From the NCBI RefSeq assembly GCF_029338375.1, contig NZ_CP119804.1, positions 1,756,955 to 1,820,954 on the forward strand: a stretch of DNA of 64,000 bases, written 5' to 3'. The notes beneath the pieces are model-generated. The model worked only from the letters and a program-made list of their open reading frames with translations. It was not told the DNA's origin and did not search any database. Shown here piece by piece: positions 18,222 through 26,860 of this stretch. The DNA comes from Halorussus lipolyticus. Lineage in GTDB: Archaea > Halobacteriota > Halobacteria > Halobacteriales > Haladaptataceae. Position 1 is the first letter of the stretch. Every line of letters begins with the position of its first letter. The position numbers and the translations under genes are program-made.

Positions 18222-18773
18222 GTGCAGCAAGACCGGCTCCTGTTCGGACTCGCGGCGGTCCTCGCGGGCATCGCCACCCTCGAATTCGTGCTGGCGTTCG
18301 TCTACAGCCCCGCCCTGCTGGCCATCGCGGTTCCGTTCGGCGCGGCCGCCTATCTCATCTGGTATCAGGCCAGCGGGCGACTCCGCGAGCGCGTCGAATC
18401 CGGGCGCGCAGGGAGCTATCGCCGGCCAGACGGCGAGGCCGGCGGCTTCGGTGCCAGCGCGCGCGACTCGTTCTCCGAGAGCAGATTCGGCCGAGAGGCC
18501 CGACAGCGCCGCGCCAGAGCGGGCGGGGCGAGGACCGACGGCGCACGGGCCAGCGGTGCCCGAGCAGGCGGCGCTCGCACGGTGCAAAACTCCGGCCCGA
18601 CCCCCGCCGAGGCCTACCGCGTCCTCGGCCTCGACACCGACGCCGACGCCGAGGAGGTCCGCCGGGCCTATCGCCAGAAGGTCAAGTCGGTCCACCCCGA
18701 CCGGGAGTCCGGCGACGAAGACGAGTTCAAGCGCGTGAAGGAGGCCTACGAAGTGCTGGACGAGCGCAACTGA
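18222..18773 (+). CDS. Membrane-anchored J-domain protein
   Basis: The 183-residue protein starts at GTG. Two N-terminal membrane segments (about residues 8-47, LAAVLAGIATLEFVLAFVYS and following) are followed by an Arg/Gly/Ala-rich linker with repeated GAR units (about 85-122). A C-terminal J-domain follows (from about 128, AYRVLGLDTDADAEEVRRAY) with the HPD motif in VKSVHPDRES. The J-domain would stimulate DnaK at the membrane. No chaperone gene is adjacent. Confidence 0.85.
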   Translation: MQQDRLLFGLAAVLAGIATLEFVLAFVYSPALLAIAVPFGAAAYLIWYQASGRLRERVESGRAGSYRRPDGEAGGFGASARDSFSESRFGREARQRRARAGGARTDGARASGARAGGARTVQNSGPTPAEAYRVLGLDTDADAEEVRRAYRQKVKSVHPDRESGDEDEFKRVKEAYEVLDERN

Positions 18774-18820
18774 GGCGGTGCAATCGCGCGCCGGGGCAGA
18801 CCATCACCAATCTTATTTGA

Positions 18821-18840
18821 ACATATTTTTAAATATACCG
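18821..18840 (+). promoter_or_regulatory. AT-rich region upstream of tnpB
   Basis: An AT-rich stretch (AACATATTTTTAAATATACC) lies about 80 bases before the tnpB start. It could hold a TATA element or be part of the left end of the insertion element, whose exact boundary I cannot place. Confidence 0.3.
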
Positions 18841-18917
18841 ACCACGACAGTTCGGGGATAAAGCCGACACTCGATGATGAATAATTAAGTGAACACATCA
18901 CTAATCAAGGGACAGCG

Positions 18918-20159
18918 ATGGAATACAGTCACCGCTACTACGCGTACCCAAGCGGCGAGGTAGCGGAGCGACTGAAACACCAACTAGACGCTCATCGCCA
19001 ACTCTACAACCACGTCCGCTGGGACTACGAGAACAGCCCAGAGGACGACAAACCGTCTGAGTACGACCAGAACAACAAACTTCCCGAGTGGAAGCAACAG
19101 TGGCCGGTATTTAGTGAACTCCACTCGAAGGCCGCACAAGCCACCGTTGCACGATTCCACCGGAATCTGAGTTCCCTGAAAAAACTCAAGACCAATGGGC
19201 ACAACGTCGGTTGGCTCAAACGGCAAGCACCTAGCGACTACCGAAGCGTCACGTACAATCAGTCCGGTTTCGACCTCGATGAAAAGAGGGGCCACGACAA
19301 GTATGCGTACGTGCGCTTCAGTAAGGTCGGCTGGGTCAAAATCCGGTACTCCCGACCGATTCCCGACCACGCCACTATCAAGGAAGCAACGTTCAAGAAA
19401 GAGCGAACCGGTGAATGGTTCGTCACGCTCAGTCTCGAAACCGACGAGGAACACACTCCCGCAAAACCCGACGTGGTCTCGCTTGATGCAAGCAACAGCG
19501 TCGGTATCGACCTCGGAATCCTCAACTACATCCACACGTCTGACGGCAAGACGGTGGATAGGCTCAACCTTGAAGACGAATACGAGCGTCTGCGCCGCGA
19601 GCAACGCAAGCTATCGCGGAAAGACCATGGGAGTCGGAACTATGAGAAGCAACGCGAGACGGTCGCCAAAGTCAAGCGGAAGATTCGTCGGAAGGTGCTG
19701 GATTACCAGCACAAGCTGACGACGTGGCTCGCCAAGAAGTACGACGCCGTCTTCGTGGAAGACCTCAACGTTGTTGGAATGCTTCAAGGAGATAGGAATG
19801 CGCGGAACAAGCAGGATGCGGCGTGGCGTCAATTCATCACCCTCCTCGAATACAAAGGCGACCTGTACGGGACCCACGTCGTACAAGTCGAAGCCCGTGG
19901 AACGACGAAGGAGTGCGCGAAGTGTGGTGTGGAGACGGCAAAGCCCATTTGGGTTCGGGAACACTCCTGTCCGGCATGTGAGTTTGAGACAGAGAGGGAC
20001 GCGAACGCAGCGATGAACGTCCTGCAACGCGGTTTTTCTGAATTAGGGCTGGGATGGCCCGAATCAACGCCTGTGGAGACTGTGACCGCTACGGACACCG
20101 CTGATTTCCAGCGTGTGTCTGCAAGTCACGTCGTCGAAACAGGAAGCCTGCCCTCGTGA
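18918..20159 (+). CDS. tnpB: TnpB RNA-guided nuclease of IS200/IS605 (IS1341-type)
   Basis: The 413-residue TnpB has all RuvC residues in place: D198 (SVGIDLGI), E281 (FVEDLNVVG) and D361 (ERDANAAMN). A C4 zinc ribbon (C333, C336, C351, C354) lies between E281 and D361. The N-terminal helix-rich domain (MEYSHRYYAYPSGEVAERL) is intact. No tnpA (Y1 transposase) is adjacent, so this is a solo, IS1341-like copy that would need TnpA in trans. By homology it should cut DNA next to a TAM, guided by an omega-RNA from its 3' end. Confidence 0.93.
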   Translation: MEYSHRYYAYPSGEVAERLKHQLDAHRQLYNHVRWDYENSPEDDKPSEYDQNNKLPEWKQQWPVFSELHSKAAQATVARFHRNLSSLKKLKTNGHNVGWLKRQAPSDYRSVTYNQSGFDLDEKRGHDKYAYVRFSKVGWVKIRYSRPIPDHATIKEATFKKERTGEWFVTLSLETDEEHTPAKPDVVSLDASNSVGIDLGILNYIHTSDGKTVDRLNLEDEYERLRREQRKLSRKDHGSRNYEKQRETVAKVKRKIRRKVLDYQHKLTTWLAKKYDAVFVEDLNVVGMLQGDRNARNKQDAAWRQFITLLEYKGDLYGTHVVQVEARGTTKECAKCGVETAKPIWVREHSCPACEFETERDANAAMNVLQRGFSELGLGWPESTPVETVTATDTADFQRVSASHVVETGSLPS

Positions 20160-20166
20160 GAGCAGG
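20147..20166 (+). ncRNA. Candidate omega-RNA 3' hairpin of TnpB element
   Basis: CCTGC-CCTCGTGAGA-GCAGG forms a hairpin with outer arms CCTGC/GCAGG and inner pairs CTC/GAG. It overlaps the tnpB stop codon. In this family the omega-RNA scaffold overlaps the end of tnpB and its guide is taken from the flanking DNA beyond the right end, so the guide would start just downstream. The assignment is by position and analogy. Confidence 0.45.
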
Positions 20167-20210
20167 AGTCCCCGCGCCACCGTGCGTGTGGTAACATTCA
20201 ATACGGATGG

Positions 20211-20216
20211 GTTATA
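20211..20216 (+). promoter_or_regulatory. TATA box of PGF-CTERM gene
   Basis: TTATAA lies about 26 bases upstream of the ATG at 20242, the spacing expected for a leaderless haloarchaeal transcript. Confidence 0.45.
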
Positions 20217-20241
20217 ACACCTCGCTAACTTTCACCCCGCC

Positions 20242-21714
20242 ATGTCACCGAGACCTCCCCAGTTCGGCGTCGTCGCGGTCGCAGTCGCCCTCCTCACAGC
20301 GACGGTCGTCCCGTGGGTCGCCGTCGGCACGGCGACGACTGCCGCGGCCAGCGGTTCGTTCGCCAAGAGTACCGTCTACGAGCAGACCGGCGACGTGGCG
20401 AACATCACCGTCAATACGAACAAGCCAGCGACGGTGAACCTCGGGTCGCCGAACACCAACTTCTGGCTTCAAGTGCAGGTCAGCGGCGGGAAGACGACGC
20501 TCCGACTCAACACGTTCAAGGCGGGCCAATCGAATCGCTACGGGCTCGAGGAGATGGTGTGGGCCGCCAGTGGCTCTGTCAAGGGTCGCCAACTCCGAAC
20601 CCCCTCGATAGACGCGCCGCTGGAACCGGCCCAGTATCAGATGAACGTCACGGTAAAGGACCAAGAGAAGGACGTGGGCGCGCTGGTCGTCGAGGAGCGC
20701 GCGACCAACGACGTGACCGCTCGCATCGCGCCGGCGAAGACCGACGTGGCGGAGTTCAAGACGGCCGGTGACATGCGGTCGGCGACTGTCCCGCCGTGGA
20801 ACGGGTCGGTCGCCCGCGGGGACTGGGCGCTGGTCTACGTCAACGCCACCGGCGTCAAGGGCGCGCTCTCGAAGGCGAAACTCGACGGCGACGGCGGAAC
20901 GATGCGCGTCGATTTCGAGCAGACGAACCCGCCGATGAACGGCCGGGGCAACCAGTTCACCGGGGCGTCGATACAGCGCGTGTTCCTCGACGGAAACACC
21001 GAAGGGTTCTACCTCGCGGTGGACACCGGCGCGCACAGAATCGAGGCCGGCGACCGGTATCGAGTCGAGTTCACGATTCCGGAGGGGAGCGACCTCGCCG
21101 ACGAGAAACAGAACGTCTCGACCACGCTCCGCATCGCGCCCCGCCGGGTTGACATCGAGGGCCCCCGCAACGGGCCACTGGTCGTGGAGGACAAGACCAC
21201 GATTCGGGGCACCACGACGCTGACTCCGGGTTCGACCATCAACATCTCGGCGCGAGACGCCGACCTGCCGCCCTTCCACATGTCACAGACCGTCACCGTC
21301 TCGCCCAACCGGACCTTCGCAGTCGCGTTCGACTTCCGGGACATCGAACCCGGCCGGGAGTTCGAGATTCGGCTTCCGGACCAGAAGCGGGCGATTCCGG
21401 GACAGGTGAAGGCCGAGACCAAACCGACGACGACCCGGACGCCGAACACGACGACGACCGAGGACGCCGAACCGGAGAACCGGACCACGACGACGCGGAC
21501 GACGACCACCGAAACGACCGCTGTGGGTCTCACGCAAGTCGGGATGGGCGAGACGCGGAAACCGCTGACTCAGCAGGCGAGCAAGAACGGGAGCGCGAAC
21601 GCCACCGGCGGCGACAAGGGCGGGGGCCTCGTGCCGAGCGTGCCGGGATTCGGCCCGGTGACGAGTCTCCTCGCGGTGCTGGCGGCAGTGCTGTTGGCCG
21701 CCAGACGGCGGTAG
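20242..21714 (+). CDS. PGF-CTERM surface glycoprotein
   Basis: The 490-residue exported protein has an N-terminal Sec-type signal (residues about 8-35, VVAVAVALLTATVVPWVAVG) and a long beta-rich ectodomain with NxS/T sites. A Thr-rich stalk for O-glycosylation follows (about 395-430), then a PGF-CTERM tail: VPGFGPVTSLLAVLAAVLLA and final RRR. Archaeosortase A is expected to cleave at PGF and attach a lipid. The start fits a leaderless transcript, with TTATAA at 20211-20216 about 26 bases upstream. Related to S-layer-type proteins. Confidence 0.88.
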   Translation: MSPRPPQFGVVAVAVALLTATVVPWVAVGTATTAAASGSFAKSTVYEQTGDVANITVNTNKPATVNLGSPNTNFWLQVQVSGGKTTLRLNTFKAGQSNRYGLEEMVWAASGSVKGRQLRTPSIDAPLEPAQYQMNVTVKDQEKDVGALVVEERATNDVTARIAPAKTDVAEFKTAGDMRSATVPPWNGSVARGDWALVYVNATGVKGALSKAKLDGDGGTMRVDFEQTNPPMNGRGNQFTGASIQRVFLDGNTEGFYLAVDTGAHRIEAGDRYRVEFTIPEGSDLADEKQNVSTTLRIAPRRVDIEGPRNGPLVVEDKTTIRGTTTLTPGSTINISARDADLPPFHMSQTVTVSPNRTFAVAFDFRDIEPGREFEIRLPDQKRAIPGQVKAETKPTTTRTPNTTTTEDAEPENRTTTTRTTTTETTAVGLTQVGMGETRKPLTQQASKNGSANATGGDKGGGLVPSVPGFGPVTSLLAVLAAVLLAARRR

Positions 21715-21762
21715 CCGGTCCCGATGGCGTCCGACCTCCGTCCCGCGAGAAGGGTCCGATGT

Positions 21763-21770
21763 TTTTTATA
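21763..21770 (+). promoter_or_regulatory. TATA-like box upstream of 21819 gene
   Basis: TTTTTATA lies about 50 bases before the ATG at 21819. Transcription would start roughly 25 bases before the gene, giving a short leader. Confidence 0.35.
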
Positions 21771-21818
21771 CGGGGACTGAGGATATGAACCCGAACACGG
21801 TTCCCCCGCGGTGAAACC

Positions 21819-22856
21819 ATGCTACAGGGAATGGACCAGTCCGAATTCGGTCAGTTCGTTGCGGCCCTCTGGGAGCGTCAGGGCTGGCAGACACAGGTCA
21901 AGCAGGACGACGGGCGGACGTTCGTCGCAGTCCAGCGTCCCCAGTCCGGCGAGGAGGGCCTGCTCTGGGCGCGTCCCGGCGACGAGGAGGTCGGCGGGAA
22001 GGAAGTCCAGCAGTTCGCCAAACTCTGCCAACAGTACGAGGTGGACGAGTCGGCAATCGTCACCGCGGGAGTCCTCTCGGACCACGCCAAGAAGGTCGCG
22101 CAGGGGTCGCCCGTCGAACTCTTGGACGGCGAGGGCGTCGCCAAAATCCTGAAACAGAAGGGATGGACCGACCTCGCCGAGGAGTACGCCGGTGGCGGTT
22201 CGGGCGGCGGCGGCGGCGGCGACTCGCCGGTAGACCAAGCGAAGCAAATCGGCCAGCAGGTCTCCGCGAAGGTCTCGGACGCGCTCGGCGACACCAATCT
22301 TCCGTCCGCCGGAAAAATCCCGACCAAACCCCTCCTCGCCGTCGTCGTGCTGGTCGCAGTCCTCGGCGCGGGCGTGCTGGTCGGCCCCTCGATTCCTCTC
22401 CTCGGCGGCGGCGGTGGCGGCGCACCTATCGCCGCCGAGTCGGCCGCTCCGGCCAACAGCACCACGACACTCAGCGTGAGTTGGAACGCCCGCGTGACCG
22501 ACGAAATCGACCCGAACGAGAGCGACACCAAATACTACGGCGCGCCGCGAGGCGAACAGTTCGTCCTCGTCAGGATGTCCATCAACAACACCGGCAACGG
22601 GACGGTGACGGTCAAACAGGCGAACTTCAAACTCCGGACCGAGAACCGGACCTACGGCTACCAACCGCTGACCGACCACGACGGCTTCGTGGACTTCCCC
22701 ATCTCGTCGGGTCAGCGATACGTCGGGTGGACGGTCTTCGCGGTCCCGAAGGGAACGAGCGGGACGCTCGTCTACGAACAGAACGCGAGCGAACCGCCCG
22801 TCGCCGTCGAGTTCACGCACGACCCGGCCATCGCGGTCAACGTGACACAGCGGTAG
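21819..22856 (+). CDS. Membrane protein with degenerate Mrr-like nuclease domain
   Basis: The 345-residue protein has three parts. Residues 1-110 look like an Mrr/PD-(D/E)xK restriction-endonuclease fold (MDQSEFGQFVAALWERQGW; later VTAGVLSDHAKKVAQ). A Gly-rich linker and a membrane segment follow (about 165-190, LLAVVVLVAVLGAGVLVG). Then comes an outward beta-sandwich resembling DUF4352/Telomeric-repeat-like Ig domains (TTTLSVSWNARVTDEI onward). The usual catalytic Q/E-x-K is not visible, where LLWARPGDE occurs instead, so nuclease activity is doubtful. A second ATG lies at 21831. Confidence 0.78.
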   Translation: MLQGMDQSEFGQFVAALWERQGWQTQVKQDDGRTFVAVQRPQSGEEGLLWARPGDEEVGGKEVQQFAKLCQQYEVDESAIVTAGVLSDHAKKVAQGSPVELLDGEGVAKILKQKGWTDLAEEYAGGGSGGGGGGDSPVDQAKQIGQQVSAKVSDALGDTNLPSAGKIPTKPLLAVVVLVAVLGAGVLVGPSIPLLGGGGGGAPIAAESAAPANSTTTLSVSWNARVTDEIDPNESDTKYYGAPRGEQFVLVRMSINNTGNGTVTVKQANFKLRTENRTYGYQPLTDHDGFVDFPISSGQRYVGWTVFAVPKGTSGTLVYEQNASEPPVAVEFTHDPAIAVNVTQR

Positions 22857-23063
22857 GTCGGCGCGTTCGACGCTCGAATCGAGGACATTTTTGATTGCTA
22901 AACATATGTGTAGTTGTCTCAGAGACTCCTCTATAATTGTTGGCTGGCGTCAGATTCGGGCAATCGGTCGGCCCGAATCGGGGGGCACGAGGCGCGACGG
23001 TGGGGAAACGTGGGCGTTTGAAGCCGGGCAAGGCTTTTCTTTGCTCCGACCTAATCCGATGGT

Positions 23064-24761
23064 ATGTGCCCTAACCGGGCCGCACTACAGCAAGCCCTCG
23101 AACGCGGCGAACAGGAGGGCGGAAGCGTGGAGTTCAAAGAGCGACTCACCCGCGACCTCCATCTGTCCGAGGGCCGGATGGAGAGTCTGGCGGCCCAACT
23201 CCGCCACCGCGTACTGTCGGGAGACGGCGAGGCCACCTACGTCGTCGGCGTCACGGACGACGGCGGCATCGCCGGCATCAGCCACGAGGACTTCTCCGAG
23301 TCGATGGATGTCCTCAGCCTGCTGGCCGAGGAGGCCGGCGCGCACATCGAGGACGTACAGACGTGGGGCATCGCCGACGACGGCTCTGCGACCGAGAAGG
23401 ACGAGATGTTCGTGACCAACCGCGACACCGACGACGACGCGGATGGTCTCGTCGGCGTCGCCACGATTCGGGAGGGCGCGATGCTCGACACCGACAGCGA
23501 ACACATCGTGGTCGGCACCGCGGGCCACGTGGACCACGGTAAGTCCACGCTGGTCGGCACGCTCGTCACCGGCCAGTCCGACGACGGCGAGGGCGGCACG
23601 CGGGGCTACCTCGACGTGCAACCCCACGAGGTCGAGCGGGGCCTCTCGGCCGACCTCTCCTACGGCGTCTACGGTTTCGACGGCGAGGGACCGGTCCGGA
23701 TGGACAACCCCCACCGGAAGTCCGACCGGGCGCGGGTCGTCGAGGAGTCCGACCGACTGGTCTCGTTCGTGGACACCGTGGGTCACGAACCGTGGCTTCG
23801 GACGACGATTCGGGGACTGGTGGGCCAGAAGTTGGACTACGGCCTGCTGACGGTGGCCGCCGACGACGGCCCGACCAAGACGACGCGGGAGCATCTGGGC
23901 GTCCTGCTGGCCACCGAACTCCCGACGCTCGTCGCCATCACCAAGGCCGACGTCGTGGACGACGAGCGCGTGGCGGAGGTCGAGCGCGAAGTCGAGCGCC
24001 TCCTCCGGGACGTGGGCAAGACGCCCCTCCGCATCGAGCGCCACGGCATCGACGCCGCAATCGAGGAAATCGGCGACGACGTGGTGCCCGTCTTGACCAC
24101 CAGCGCGGTCACGATGGAGGGGATGGACGCGCTGGACGAACTGTTCGAGCGCCTGCCCAAGACGACGGCGGACTCGGGCGACTTCCGGATGTACATCGAC
24201 CGAACCTACTCGGTGACTGGGGTCGGCGCGGTGGCTTCCGGCACCATCATGTCCGGCGAAGTCGAGGCCGGCGACGAACTCCTGTTGGGACCGATGGCAG
24301 ACGGCGCTTTCCGGGAGGTCGAAGTCCGGTCCATCGAGATGCACTACCACCGCGTGGACAAGGCCAAGGCGGGTCGCATCGTCGGCATCGCCTTGAAAGG
24401 GGTTCGGGAGTCGGACATCGAGCGCGGGATGGTCCTCCTGCCGAAGGACGCGAATCCCGACCCGGTTCGGGAGTTCGAGGCCGAAGTCGTCGTCCTCAAC
24501 CACCCGACCCGCATCGGCGACGGCTACGAACCGGTCATCCACCTCGAAACCGTCAGCGAGGCCGCCCAGTTCCACCCCCACGAGGGCCAACTCCTGCCGG
24601 GCGACTCGGGCACCACTACGGTCCGGTTCAAGTTCCGACCCTACCTCGTCGAGGAGGGCCAGCGGTTCGTCTTCCGCGAGGGCCAGAGCAAGGGCGTCGG
24701 CACCGTGACCGACGTGAATCCGGGCGCGGACGACGCCGAGAGCGCCCGGTCCGACGACTAA
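23064..24761 (+). CDS. GTPBP1-type translational GTPase
   Basis: The 565-residue protein has an N-terminal domain of about 145 residues followed by an EF-Tu-like GTPase. The G1 motif is GHVDHGKST (about 154-162), G3 is DTVGHEPW and G4 is TKAD. Two beta-barrel domains follow (from about 370). This is the plan of GTPBP1/GTPBP2-like elongation-factor relatives, proposed to act in ribosome rescue or mRNA surveillance. The gene for a small membrane protein begins four bases after its stop. Confidence 0.9.
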   Translation: MCPNRAALQQALERGEQEGGSVEFKERLTRDLHLSEGRMESLAAQLRHRVLSGDGEATYVVGVTDDGGIAGISHEDFSESMDVLSLLAEEAGAHIEDVQTWGIADDGSATEKDEMFVTNRDTDDDADGLVGVATIREGAMLDTDSEHIVVGTAGHVDHGKSTLVGTLVTGQSDDGEGGTRGYLDVQPHEVERGLSADLSYGVYGFDGEGPVRMDNPHRKSDRARVVEESDRLVSFVDTVGHEPWLRTTIRGLVGQKLDYGLLTVAADDGPTKTTREHLGVLLATELPTLVAITKADVVDDERVAEVEREVERLLRDVGKTPLRIERHGIDAAIEEIGDDVVPVLTTSAVTMEGMDALDELFERLPKTTADSGDFRMYIDRTYSVTGVGAVASGTIMSGEVEAGDELLLGPMADGAFREVEVRSIEMHYHRVDKAKAGRIVGIALKGVRESDIERGMVLLPKDANPDPVREFEAEVVVLNHPTRIGDGYEPVIHLETVSEAAQFHPHEGQLLPGDSGTTTVRFKFRPYLVEEGQRFVFREGQSKGVGTVTDVNPGADDAESARSDD

Positions 24762-24764
24762 TCC

Positions 24765-25085
24765 GTGGACCGAGACCGTGTGGCCGACGTGGCCGCGAAA
24801 CTCCTCGCCGGGGTTCTGTTCGCCCTGAGCGCCGTCGGCCTCGCGGTCGCAGTCCAAGACGGCGAGGGCCTCGTCTCGGCCGGGTTTGCGGTGTATCTGA
24901 CGGGCCTCCTGCTCGCGGGCGTCCTCCGGGACGCCATCGACACTCGAAACTGGCAACTCGCGTTCTTCGCCGGCGTGGCGGTCTGGGGCGGGTACGAGTA
25001 TCTGGTCGATGGGGACCTGTTTTCGCTGTTGCTGGCAGTCGTGGGCGTCGTGATGATTGGAGTAAATCTGTTGGACCTTCAGTAG
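24765..25085 (+). CDS. Small multi-pass membrane protein
   Basis: The 106-residue hydrophobic protein starts at GTG, three bases after the GTPase stop, so the two are probably co-transcribed. Four membrane segments are likely (starting near residues 9, 35, 60 and 85; for example LLAGVLFALSAVGLAVAV and LLLAVVGVVMIGVNLL). No motif is recognised. It is convergent with the HAD gene (8-base gap). Confidence 0.7.
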   Translation: MDRDRVADVAAKLLAGVLFALSAVGLAVAVQDGEGLVSAGFAVYLTGLLLAGVLRDAIDTRNWQLAFFAGVAVWGGYEYLVDGDLFSLLLAVVGVVMIGVNLLDLQ

Positions 25086-25093
25086 TTACTCGT

Positions 25094-25813
25094 TTAGCGA
25101 TCTACGAAATCTGCCAACGAGGAGAACGAATGATGCGGCTCCGGCTCTGGCTCACTCCCGTCCTCTGCCGGCACCCACACCGACCGTAGCCCCGCGGCGT
25201 GCGCCCCTGCCACGTCCGAGGACACCGAGTTCCCGACGTGCATCGCTCGGTCGGTCTCGACCCCCAACTCCGCCAGCGCGACATCGAAGGGTTCGGGGTC
25301 GGGCTTTGCGGGGGCGTCGTGGCCCCCGAACACCACCGTCTCGAAGTAGTCGGCCAACCCGGCCGACTCCAGTTTCGTGGTCTGCATCTCGGGCGGGCCG
25401 TTGGTCACGACGCCGAGAGGGTAGTCTCCAGCGAGGGCGTCGAGCGCGCTCTTTGCGCCGGGCAGGCGCTCGACTCGGGAGTGGTCGCGCTCGGCGGCGA
25501 AGGCGTCGGCGACCGCTCGGCCCTCTTTCGGGTCCCGGCCGCAGTCGTCGGCGATGGCGGCGAAGCAGTTCGCGCGGCCCTCCCGGATGGAGACGCCCGG
25601 CGCGAGGTGGTCCTCGAACCGAGCGAAGTACTCGTCTACGTCGAAAAAGGGGTCGTACCCGGCCGACTCGAACGCGAGCGAGAGGAGTTCGCCGGGCGAG
25701 CGCTCGTACTCCACGAGGGTCCCGTCGAGGTCGAACAGCACGGCGTCTACGTCGGCGAGCGGGTCGGTTGATTGGACAGCGAGTGAGTCGTCGGGGTCCG
25801 CGAGGTCGGTCAT
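25094..25813 (-). CDS. HAD-superfamily phosphohydrolase
   Basis: The 239-residue protein has the HAD motifs in order: VLFDLDGTLVEY (motif I, DxDGT), VVTNGPPEMQTTKLESAG (motif II, TNG, with the lysine of motif III nearby), KPDPEPFDVALAELG and HVGNSVSSDVAGAHAAG (motif IV, with GNS followed by D). The cap insertion is about 80 residues, as in phosphoglycolate phosphatase-type proteins. The substrate is not known. It is convergent with the GTPase operon. Confidence 0.88.
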   Translation of the reverse strand: MTDLADPDDSLAVQSTDPLADVDAVLFDLDGTLVEYERSPGELLSLAFESAGYDPFFDVDEYFARFEDHLAPGVSIREGRANCFAAIADDCGRDPKEGRAVADAFAAERDHSRVERLPGAKSALDALAGDYPLGVVTNGPPEMQTTKLESAGLADYFETVVFGGHDAPAKPDPEPFDVALAELGVETDRAMHVGNSVSSDVAGAHAAGLRSVWVPAEDGSEPEPEPHHSFSSLADFVDR

Positions 25814-25954
25814 CGTGTCGGCGTTCGGACCGGTCGGACAAAAGTTGTCGCGTTCGCCCGAACGACGCTCGTCGGACGCTCGTCTGTCATCTGCGAGAAG
25901 TTTGGCGGGACGTGAGGCTAACCATTAAGTTGAGGCTGTGATAACTGAAACCGA

Positions 25955-26860
25955 ATGGCTGGCGAAGATGTCAGCGAGGAGTCGAACGTACCGGACGACT
26001 CGCTGGGCGGGTGGCTCGACGCGAAGGCCGAGGAGCTAGGGGTGAGTCGAGACGAACTCCTCGCGCGCCTCCGGAAGGGTAATGCGCCCGAGCAGGTCGA
26101 GGCCGAAGCCTTCTCTGCGCTCCGGCGGGAGTTCGGCGAGCGCCTCTCGGCCACCCAAGAGGAGTTCGAGACCCAACTGGCCGAGGTCGAGGCCAACCTC
26201 GCAGAGACCGAGGACGACTTCGAGGGGAAGATTCAGGACCTGCGCGACCGGGTGGTGCAGGTCAAGCGCGAAACCGACGGGAAGGCCCCCGCCGACCACG
26301 CCCACCCCGACCTCGCCCAGCAGACCGAGACGGTCGCCGAGCAGGCCGACCGCCTCGCCGACGAACTCGACGGTCTCGCCGATACCGTCGCCGAGTTGGA
26401 CGAGCAGGTCCAGACCGGGTTCGAGAACTACGAGGACGTCCTCGAATACCTGACCGACACGACCGACGACCTCGAAGCCAAACTCGAAACGCTGGCGGAG
26501 GTGACCGTCGAAATCCGGGACCACACCAAGAACCTGACCGCCCGCCACGCCTCGCGGGCGGCGGCTGACGAACTCGCCCACCTCGCCAACCGCCGGGGCG
26601 TCGAGTCGGCCGACTGCGGCCACTGCGGCGAGACGGTCCACATCGGCCTGCTGGCCGAACCCAAGTGTCCCCACTGCGCCAGCACCTTCAACGACGTCGA
26701 ACCCAAGCAGGGCTTTTTCGGGTCGGCCCGACTGCTGGTGGGCGACCCGCCGGCGCTGGAGGGCGAGCGCGCCGACTGGGACGTTGAGAGCGTGATGAAC
26801 ACCGAAGGCAGGGACATCGGTGACGCCCTCGACAACATCGTGACGGAGGACGACGGATGA
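25955..26860 (+). CDS. Coiled-coil protein with zinc ribbon
   Basis: The 301-residue acidic protein has a small N-terminal helical domain (GGWLDAKAEELGVSRDELLA, RHH/SAP-like), long heptad-type coiled coils (about residues 55-195), a C4 zinc ribbon (C221, C224, C238, C241: CGHC...CPHC) and a short C-terminal region. The next gene starts inside its last codon (ATGA overlap) and carries another Cys cluster, so the two are translationally coupled. The function is unknown. ATTAAG about 30 bases before the ATG may be its promoter. Confidence 0.75.
   Translation: MAGEDVSEESNVPDDSLGGWLDAKAEELGVSRDELLARLRKGNAPEQVEAEAFSALRREFGERLSATQEEFETQLAEVEANLAETEDDFEGKIQDLRDRVVQVKRETDGKAPADHAHPDLAQQTETVAEQADRLADELDGLADTVAELDEQVQTGFENYEDVLEYLTDTTDDLEAKLETLAEVTVEIRDHTKNLTARHASRAAADELAHLANRRGVESADCGHCGETVHIGLLAEPKCPHCASTFNDVEPKQGFFGSARLLVGDPPALEGERADWDVESVMNTEGRDIGDALDNIVTEDDG

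Larger units (their letters stand above)
18840..20195 (+). mobile_element. IS1341-type element (boundaries approximate)
   Basis: The element is defined by the solo tnpB and the hairpin at its 3' end. The ends are estimates: the left end lies somewhere in 18790-18917 and the right end shortly after the hairpin, about 20175-20200. No inverted terminal repeats are expected for this family. Confidence 0.5.

Noticed and set aside
20100..20240. Possible TnpA gene belonging to the TnpB element
   Set aside because: No Y1 transposase-like ORF lies on either side of tnpB; the flanks are the J-domain gene and the PGF-CTERM gene.
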